From: Girardinichthys multiradiatus
Taxonomy: Eukaryota; Chordata; Actinopteri; Cyprinodontiformes; Goodeidae
Assembly: GCF_021462225.1 (NCBI RefSeq)
Contig: NC_061812.1
Coordinates: 51,081,848 to 51,145,847, forward strand
Reading direction: 5' to 3'
DNA length: 64,000 nt
The notes below the pieces were generated by a model, which was not told where the DNA came from, made no database searches, and saw only the letters and a list, made by a program, of their open reading frames with translations. Made by a program: the position numbers and the translations under genes. Below are positions 57,390-64,000 of this stretch, one piece after another; within the stretch, counting starts at the first letter, position 1, and every line of letters begins with the position of its first letter.

Positions 57390-59200
57390 TGTTGGGACCC
57401 ACAGCCATGGAAACAACATTAAAACTCCGGTACGAACTTTTCTGGAAGTTTCAAAATAAATTGCATTTAACTGACTTGCTGCAACTGAGGAAAGGGGGGT
57501 AGCAGTGGACTTCCCATGATGCCACTGGCTGTATAAAAGCACCCCCTTTCCAATGGTCCGATCTCTTTCCACTGCTCCTCTGTGGGACCAGGATAGGGGA
57601 GGCCAGGTGCGCTGATGTCTCTTTGCTGGCAAACAGACATAAACTCTTCAACTGGATCCAAGGGTGTCATAAGATCATGCGATCATATGCACAAGATAAG
57701 TAGAAATGAATCACTGTCTGCGTATCTGGTGATTTTCATTCATGAACGGGGTAATCAAGATACAAGCATTGCTTGACTGTTCTCTCAAAGATCTGCAGAA
57801 GCGAACTGTTTCCAGAGAGTTCCCAGCACGACGCCGAGTGCAGCAGTTTCCCAAGGAAGGACAACGGAGGCCACATCACCGTGGTAACATGCAGTGTGGT
57901 GGGCCCAACAGAGCGGCCGCACCTTCAAACCCCTCCGCAGCTAAGGAGGTTAGCTGTAGCTAACCATTGTTCACTGTGGATACTTTCTTCAAACTTCACC
58001 GCCCCGGACAGCTTTTCCTGAGCATGGTCAGAGGTTAGGTTTGGGCAGAACAATAATATAAAGATTTAAATTGAAATGATCTAAACGTTTTTCATTTTAT
58101 GAAGTTTGGTTTTCTTTGTGTTGAACTCAGCTATCTGGGTGCTAGCAGAATATCTGCAGCACACGTGTTCAGGTTGTGTTCTTTGTTTGTGGGTTTTTAA
58201 AGTTAAGACAAACTTTATTTAAAGGGTGATTTTAAACAGAAGGTTGATCATAACGCACCATCCCGCTTATGCATTTTAACCCTTTTATTAACCCTGGTAT
58301 GTGTTTGATTCTGGTGCTAAGCTATCAGCTTCTTTTGTTAGCTCAACTGCTAAACGGTAAGAACACGTGCTTGCTACTAAAGAGTATTGAACAGACAGGT
58401 TGTTAGTTTTCAAGCTAGTAAATAATAGTCCCTAAACATCATTCAATAGATTTGATAACTAAGTAAACACCATTAAGCCCCATTTCTCCAGCAAGATTTG
58501 GCTCTTTTCCAATATACTCCCTTAATAATATTTCTTTAAATATTATTTTAATAAATAAAGGCAGCTAATTAGACACCGTTGAGAAATGGTCATCCAGAAG
58601 GTTGGTTTTATTCAAAAGATCATTATTTAAAATATTATTTTATGAAAATAATATTTTATCTGATCTTGCATTGTGATTGGTTGTCTAAACGTTTGCTGAT
58701 TATTGCCTGAGTTAGTTCCAAGACTAACTTAACTTCACTTCCAGATTCTTCAAGATAATCCTTGGTTCTCAAACATAAATAACATTACATGGTAATGTTG
58801 CATCAATCTTTTTGGTCATGATTTCCAATCATCTTTAATCAACTTGTTTATATTGTACATAGTCCATTAATCTTCCCTATTCTTTAATTCTGCTTGGTAG
58901 TTTAGTTGGATTGTTTTAGCAAAGTAAAGAGTTTGTTGATTGAAATATGTTTGACTTTGAGTTGACTTATTTTTGTTAATAAATTCATGTATTTTAAGAA
59001 ATTGTGTAAATTCATTCCATATATGTGCAGAGTTTATGCTGTTCAATAATGTCAGAGCTTGTCTCACACCTTTCTATTTTGTCCTAATACTGGGCTTGTA
59101 TTCACAGGACAACCCTTAACAGACCGAAATATTATTTGATAAAATATTAAAATATTAATATTAAATATGAAATAATATTCTCAGATTCATAATTCCAACA
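57390..59200 (+). mobile_element. LTR-like element (1.81 kb), uninterrupted paralogue
   Basis: Starts TGTTGGGACCCACAG, ends ATTCCAACA, and follows 21100-30655 along its whole length with scattered differences. At 58516-58519 the single ACTC shows the site where the provirus entered the other copy. TATAAAAG lies near 57533. The flanks do not show a target duplication (GTCG on the left, GAGT on the right): the left flank is Tc1, the right flank is LINE RT, so a deletion removed the right flank. Confidence 0.82.
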
Positions 59201-59910
59201 GAGTTATGAATTTGCACCGGTTTTGGAGGTGATCACTAAGGAAATGCATAAAATAAAAAATTACTTTGGTATAAATAAATTATCATTAAATTTAGATGAA
59301 ACAAAATTTATGCTATTTGGAAAACATACGAAAAATATAGAAGAAAATATATGCATTGATAATGTAAATGTTGAAACGGTAAATGAAAATCAATTTCTTG
59401 GTGTGATCTGAGACCACAAAATCTGCTGGAAACCAAACATTAAATGTACTCCAGAAAGTTGGCTCTGAGCCTTGCCATTCTGTGGAAAACTAAGCATATC
59501 CTCAATCAAAAATCTCTGTATGCATTGTATTGTACATTACCATTACCTTATGTGAGTTACTGTGCAGAGGTGTGGGAAAACACCTACAAAGTAAAATCCA
59601 AACAACAATTCAGAAAAAGGCAATAAGATTCATTAACCAAGCTCGTTACAAAGACCACACAAACCATGTTTGTTTATAAAAAAGGGAGGTATGAAGAAAT
59701 AATTTACCTTCTGAAAAAATGATGAATTTTTTTGCAGAGAGGGGCAGAGGATATAATTTAATAGGGAAACAAAATTTTAAAATCCATGGTGTCATGGTGA
59801 CTTTAAAATGTATGTGCATTTCAATAGCAGGAGCTAAATTAAGGAACAGGCCAACAGAAGAATTAAAACAAAGTAAAAGCATAAGCCAGTTCAAAAGAAC
59901 ATATTAAATA
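59201..59910 (+). pseudogene. L2-like LINE reverse-transcriptase C-terminus
   Basis: Begins inside the RT: FGINKLSLNLDETKFMLFG, then NQFLGVI, a stop, KICWKPNIK, ALSLAILWKTKHILNQKSLYALYCTLPLPYVSYC, and a C-terminus with GYNLIGKQNFKIHG. Several frameshifts. The FADD box is not included. The style matches the ORF1 and endonuclease pieces upstream, so I treat it as the same LINE. Confidence 0.75.
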
Positions 59911-59997
59911 CAAATTCTAAATTCTACATATAGGGATGGAGAGGAGCAGTTTAAACTGGGGCGGAAAAGGAAATGTTTAAAAATACGAACGAGTCCT

Positions 59998-60860
59998 TTG
60001 TTTTCTTTTGTTTTGCTTTCTCTATTTAAAGTTAATCGTGTTAATCGGATATTTGGTGTAACCCTGGATTCAGGTTATAAGTACGACAAACAAGTCAGTT
60101 GTATTTTGCAGAAATGTTTCTTTAAGCTACGACATGCTGCTAAACGGAAACTAGTCTTGTATAAGCGTGATGTGGATATAATATTCAATGCTTTTATCAC
60201 AACTTGTCTAGGTTATTACAATTAACTTTATGCTGGGATTCGATTCTATTTGTCTGTAGGAAGTAAAAGCCTGGATGAACACCAATCTTCTCCTACTAAA
60301 CAAGTCAAAATCAAGATATTCTAGATGGCATCCTGCATCACATTTAATCATATTCTATTTCCACCATAATCTTCTCTGGCCACAACATTCCCCTTTCCTC
60401 TACAGTGACAGATTTTGGTGTAAGATTTGACCCTCATCTTACATTTGAAACTCTCAAACACCTTTGCACCACCTGCTTCTTTCATCTCCAGAACAACTCA
60501 AGATCTCCATCCATCATTGTACTTTTCCGATGCTGAAAAACTTGTTCATACTTTCATCTCCTCAAGACTCGATGACAGCAAAACACTTTATCTCACAATT
60601 CCATCCAAACACATCCAGAAACTTTAATACGTACTGCACGGTGCAGGCTGGATCCTGATGAAACAAAGGAGACATGACCACATCACCCCAATCCTTAAAT
60701 ACCTCCACTATCTTCCCATCTCACTCTGCAGTCAATACAAGGTTTCCTTACTCACCCATCATCCCATCTACAGCAACACTCCATACTACCTCGAAGAACT
60801 GCTCACAACAACATCAACACATTCCCTCCACTCTATTAATTATTATCGGCTCTAACTCAT
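59998..60860 (+). pseudogene. Two L2/CR1-type LINE tail fragments side by side
   Basis: 60030-60235 encodes IFGVTLDSGYKYDKQVSCIL..FFKLRHAAKRK..FITTCLGYYN. Then 60250-60860 restarts at an earlier point of the same domain (MNTNLLLLNKSKS..) and runs through FGVRFDPHLTFET and RRHDHITPILKYLHYLPISLCSQYKVSLLTH. The overlapping coverage means two related truncated copies, or a duplication. Both are broken by stops. Confidence 0.7.
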
Positions 60861-61463
60861 TATTGATATTTTTAGGTATTTGTGTTCATTCATGTCTCTG
60901 CTTTCTTCATTTCTCCTTTATGTTTTCCAGTTGTTGCCATTTTAGTACATTACTTAGTGTATTAGTTTTGTAGCTCATTCTCATGTTTTATGTTCCTTTT
61001 GTATCATTTCTTTTAGATTTATTGCATTCCTCTCCATTCAGATCCTGTCCATTGCTCTCCTCAGTTACCTCTGCCTCTGTTGGTCTCAGGTGTTTCTCAT
61101 TCTCACCTGATTCTTCACACTATGCCTTTTTCTACACTTCCTCCTGTATATAAGCTCTCTGGTTTTAATGTCTCACTGCTGAATTCTTCTGTACTCCTGA
61201 CCTGTTATCCGGTTTTCCCAGTTTTGCCAGGTTCGGCCCATGCTTTGTGTCTGGTCTTTCCTTGTGTTTTGACTGTAAGTTTGCTGCGTTATTTATCATT
61301 ATACTCACCATGTTGCTCCCGAGTGTTTGCCTGCATTTTGGTCATGCTATCAACCTGCAAAGCTTGACAATGATAGCCACTGTTGTAGATCTCTGGGGAT
61401 GCTACACTGTTGGCACCGGAAACATCAACTGGCTTTAAACCTGGTTTCAGGATGCTGTGAACA
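60861..61463 (+). repeat. Possible solo LTR fragment and unassigned DNA
   Basis: T/C-rich sequence with a GTATATAAGCTCTCTGG promoter-like box at about 61145. It resembles Gypsy-type fish LTRs. The ends could not be placed. A 95-codon frame at 61080-61367 is Leu/Ser/Val-rich and not convincing. Confidence 0.3.
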
Positions 61464-61465
61464 TA

Positions 61466-63010
61466 CAGGTCCTTCTCAAAAAATTAGCATATTGTGATAA
61501 AGTTAATTATTTTCCATAATGTCATGATGAAAATTTAACATTCATATATTTTAGATTCATTGCACACTAACTGAAATTTTTCAGGTCTTTTATTGTCTTA
61601 ATACGGATGATTTTGGCATACAGCTCATGAAAACCCAAAATTCCTATCTCACAAAATTAGCATATTTCATCCGACCAATAAAAGAAAAGTGTTTTTAATA
61701 CAAAAAACGTCAACCTTCAAATAATCATGTACAGTTATGCACTCAATACTTGGTCGGGAATCCTTTTGCAGAAATGACTGCTTCAATGCGGCGTGGCATG
61801 GAGGCAATCAGCCTGTGGCACTGCTGAGGTCTTATGGAGGCCCAGGATGCTTCGATAGCAGCCTTTAGCTCATCCAGAGTGTTGGGTCTTGAGTCTCTCA
61901 ACGTTCTCTTCACAATATCCCACAGATTCTCTATGGGGTTCAGGTCAGGAGAGTTGGCAGGCCAATTGAGCACAGTGATACCATGGTCAGTAAACCATTT
62001 ACCAGTGGTTTTGACACTGTGAGCAGGTGCCAGGTCGTGCTGAAAAATGAAATCTTCATCTCCATAAAGCTTTTCAGCACATGGAAGCATGAAGTGCTCC
62101 AAAATCTCCTGATAGCTAGCTGCATTGACCCTGCCCTGGATAGAACACAGTGGACCAACACCAGCAGCTGACACGGCACCCCAGACCATCACTGACTGTG
62201 GGTACTTGACACTGGACTTCTGGCATTTTGGCATTTCCTTCTCCCCAGTCTTCCTCCAGACTCTGGCACCTTGATTTCCGAATGACATGCAGAATTTGTT
62301 TTCATCCAAAAAAAGTACTTTGGACCACTGAGCAACAGTCCAGTGCTGCTTCTCTGTAGCCCAGGTCAGGCACTTCTGCCGCTGTTTCTGGTTCAAAAGT
62401 GGCTTGACCTGGGGAATGCGGCACCTGTAGCCCATTTCCTGCACACGCCTGTGCACGGTGGCTCTGGATGTTTCTACTCCAGACTCAGTCCACTGCTTCC
62501 GCAGGTTCCCCAAGGTCTGGAATCGGCCCTTCTCCACAATCTTCCTCAGGGTCCGGTCACCTCTTCTCGTTGTGCAGCGTTTTCTGCCACACTTTTTCCT
62601 TCCCACAGACTTCCCACTGAGGTGCCTTGATACAGCACTCTGGGAACAGCCTATTTGTTCAGAAATTTCTTTCTGTGTCTTACCCTCTTGCTTGAGGGTG
62701 TCAATAGTGGCCTGGGAGTGGCTGGGAGTTTTAAAGGCCTCAGGAATTTTTTGCAGGTCTTTAGAGTTAACTCGTTGATTCAGATGATTAGGTTCATAGC
62801 TCATTTAGAGACCCTTTTAATAATATGCTAATTTTGTGAGATAGGAATTTTGGGTTTTCATGAGCTGTATGCCAAAATAATCCGTATTAAGACAATAAAA
62901 GACCTTAAATATTTCAGTTAGTGTGCAATGAATCTAAAATATATGAATGTTAAATTTTCATCATGACATTATGGAAAATAATGAACTTTATCACAATATG
63001 CTAATATTTT
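61466..63010 (-). mobile_element. Tc1 transposon, copy 3, right end clipped
   Basis: The left end CAGGTCCTTCTC starts at 61466 after TA. The right inverted repeat stops after CTAATATTTT at 63010 and lacks the last dozen bases present in copies 1 and 2 (GAGAAGGACCTG). Same family as 34323-35887 and 40265-41874. Without a complete right end it should not move. Confidence 0.92.
61743..62713 (-). pseudogene. Tc1 transposase, copy 3, N-terminus deleted
   Basis: From ATIDTLKQEGKTQKEISEQIG to the conserved end GFPTKY the frame is open, and all three catalytic residues are kept (FLDENKF, QHDLAPAH, NPIENLW). The first 13 codons including MGKTADLT are removed by a deletion of roughly 60 bp at about 62712. 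The frame continues upstream to an Met at 62804 through former 5' leader sequence. SDES has become LDEN at the first Asp. Probably not active. Confidence 0.88.
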
Positions 63011-63340
63011 AGTGTACATACATCTGGTGACAATAAGTCACAGCAAAAAGAGCTGTCTGTGGAAAATAGGAAACCTTTGTAGCTTGGAAGTCTTGTATTT
63101 TATAAGATTTGTGTTTGACATGGAGTGCCCTATCATACTCCTTACAGGTTGACCACATTCTGTTGAATCAGTAGGCAACTCACAAAGCTTGTTTTTTTCC
63201 GCTATGTATGATTCCCCACATTTATAAACAATGGGTCAGAAAGCTTTTACATTATAAAATATGACACCTAATGATCAATATTGTTTGAAAAAATTCTACT
63301 TGTTCACTGCTCACAGTTTAAAAGAACAAATGATTTGCTG
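63011..63340. other. Intergenic, nothing recognised
   Basis: AT-rich DNA between the clipped Tc1 and a short LTR-like fragment. No frame or repeat I can name. Confidence 0.5.
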
Positions 63341-63430
63341 AATAAAACCAACCTTCTGGATGACTAATTCTCAATGGCGTTTAATTAGCTGCCTTTATTT
63401 AGTACAATATAATTAAAAAAAATATTAAGA
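63341..63430 (-). repeat. Short third copy of the TGTTGGGA LTR-like element
   Basis: AAAACCAACCTTCTGGATGA, GTTTAATTAGCTGCCTTTAT and a TATTAAG end are the reverse of 29999-30100 and of 58519-58620, with mismatches. It is a truncated piece. Confidence 0.7.
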
Positions 63431-63825
63431 ACCTTCTTGCTGCAAGGCAACAGTGCTACCAACTGTGCCAGTGTGCAGCCCCTTTTATTTCAACATGTCC
63501 TAGGTTCGACCCAGCTGGGGGTCTTACTGCGTGGAGTTTGCATGTTCTCCCTGTGCATGCATAGGTTGTCACCGGGTACTCCGGCTTCATCCCACAGTCC
63601 AAAAACATGACAGTTATGTTAATTGGTCTATCTAATTTTCCCGTAAGTGTGAATGGGTGTGTGCATAGTTGTTTGTCCTGTGTCTCTCTGTGTTGCCCTG
63701 CGATGGGCTTATGACCTGTCCAGGGTGTACCCTCCCTCTCGCCCATAGACTGCTGGAGATAGGCATCAGCTCCCCCACAACCCTGTACGGAAAAAGCAGG
63801 TGTAGTAAATGGATGGATTTCTGCT
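63431..63825 (+). repeat. tRNA-type fish SINE (V-SINE-like)
   Basis: GTGGAGTTTGCATGTTCTCC, CCGGGTACTCCGGCTTCATC, CCACAGTCCAAAAACATGAC, GACCTGTCCAGGGTGTACC and CTGCTGGAGATAGGCATCAG follow in the order typical of this very common fish SINE, and it ends in AAATGGATGGA. A tRNA-like box reading GGTTCGACCC lies at 63504-63513. Confidence 0.8.
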
Positions 63826-64000
63826 GTTATCCTGAGTTTTCGTGCATGTGGGTCAGGCATTTAAACAAAACCTTAAAACAGTTACGATTTTTGAGGATGT
63901 GGAAATGGTTTTATACAAGGCTCAATTTTATCCAGTTTAATCACAATATTCAATAAAATGCAAAAAACAAAGACATACTTTAAAATTCTAATTTGTTGAA
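63826..64000. other. Window end, AT-rich
   Basis: No feature seen after the SINE tail. Confidence 0.6.

Larger units (their letters stand above)
53405..59910 (+). mobile_element. L2-like LINE spread over 6.5 kb by nested insertions
   Basis: The LINE pieces lie in order on the plus strand: ORF1 53411-54142, the start of ORF2 (endonuclease, VHFNSRSVYANLQK, about 56288-56440), the endonuclease GDFN motif (FICGDFNIGLLN, about 56587-56625) and the reverse-transcriptase C-terminus (59201-59910). Between them lie a hAT element (54151-56279, itself holding a DD36E element), a short repeat (about 56445-56570), a Tc1 fragment (56668-57389) and an LTR-like element (57390-59200). The endonuclease end and most of the RT are missing, deleted together with the right half of the Tc1. 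Confidence 0.75.

Noticed and set aside
57390..57632. N-terminal 80 residues of the apparent 323-residue Tc1 frame
   Set aside because: This part is the LTR-like element read in reverse, since the same DNA occurs at 21100-21340 without Tc1. The fusion is accidental.
61080..61438. Small membrane protein
   Set aside because: Leu/Val/Ser-rich frames come from a T/C-rich LTR-like block with a TATATAAGC box.
62714..62804. Novel N-terminus of the third Tc1 transposase
   Set aside because: It is former 5' leader sequence brought in frame by a deletion, with no similarity to transposase.

Overview
This window looks like a gene-poor, transposon-dense stretch of a teleost (probably percomorph) genome. 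It holds several classes of mobile DNA that occur together in fish: Tc1 transposons, Rex3/RTE-like and L2/CR1-like LINEs, class I endogenous retroviruses (ERVs) with a fish-type CX6CC envelope, hAT, Harbinger and pogo-like remnants, and a fish tRNA-type SINE. No host protein-coding exon was recognised. I cannot name the species. All calls come from reading the sequence and its translations; no database was searched.

Layout. 1-6.7 kb: the 3' end of one ERV (env, polypurine tract, LTR start) runs directly into the 5' end of a different ERV (tRNA-Tyr-like primer site, leader, gag, pro, RT, deleted integrase, env SU/TM). 7.2-9.9 kb: a Rex3-like LINE fragment abuts a truncated Tc1 that carries a SINE. 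10-10.8 kb: an LTR-like repeat. 12.1-13.0 kb: a LINE reverse-transcriptase tail. 15.7-19.3 kb: an L2-like LINE (minus strand) split by a 706-bp inverted-repeat element. 21.1-30.7 kb: a 1.77-kb LTR-like element split by a complete 7.8-kb provirus with matching LTRs and an ACTC target duplication. 34.3-41.9 kb: two full-length Tc1 elements, one with an uninterrupted 334-residue transposase, plus a DD36E mariner-type element and a Harbinger Myb/SANT remnant. 45.4-46.8 kb: a pogo-like remnant. 48.5-49.2 kb: a long-TIR MITE. 53.4-59.9 kb: a LINE carrying nested hAT, DD36E, Tc1 and LTR-like insertions. 60-63.8 kb: LINE tails, a third Tc1 and a SINE. The stretches between these are AT-rich with no gene I can support.

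The copies date each other. The LTR-like element at 57390-59200 is an uninterrupted paralogue of the one at 21100-30655 and shows the empty site of the provirus. The hAT element at 54151 was present before its DD36E insertion. The L2 LINE frame closes cleanly if the 706-bp element is removed. The only gene that looks able to make a working product is the Tc1 transposase at 40542-41546. Everything else is broken by stops, frameshifts, deletions or lost catalytic residues. The retroviral TM segment at 6190-6735 keeps a long open frame but lacks its upstream SU part in frame.
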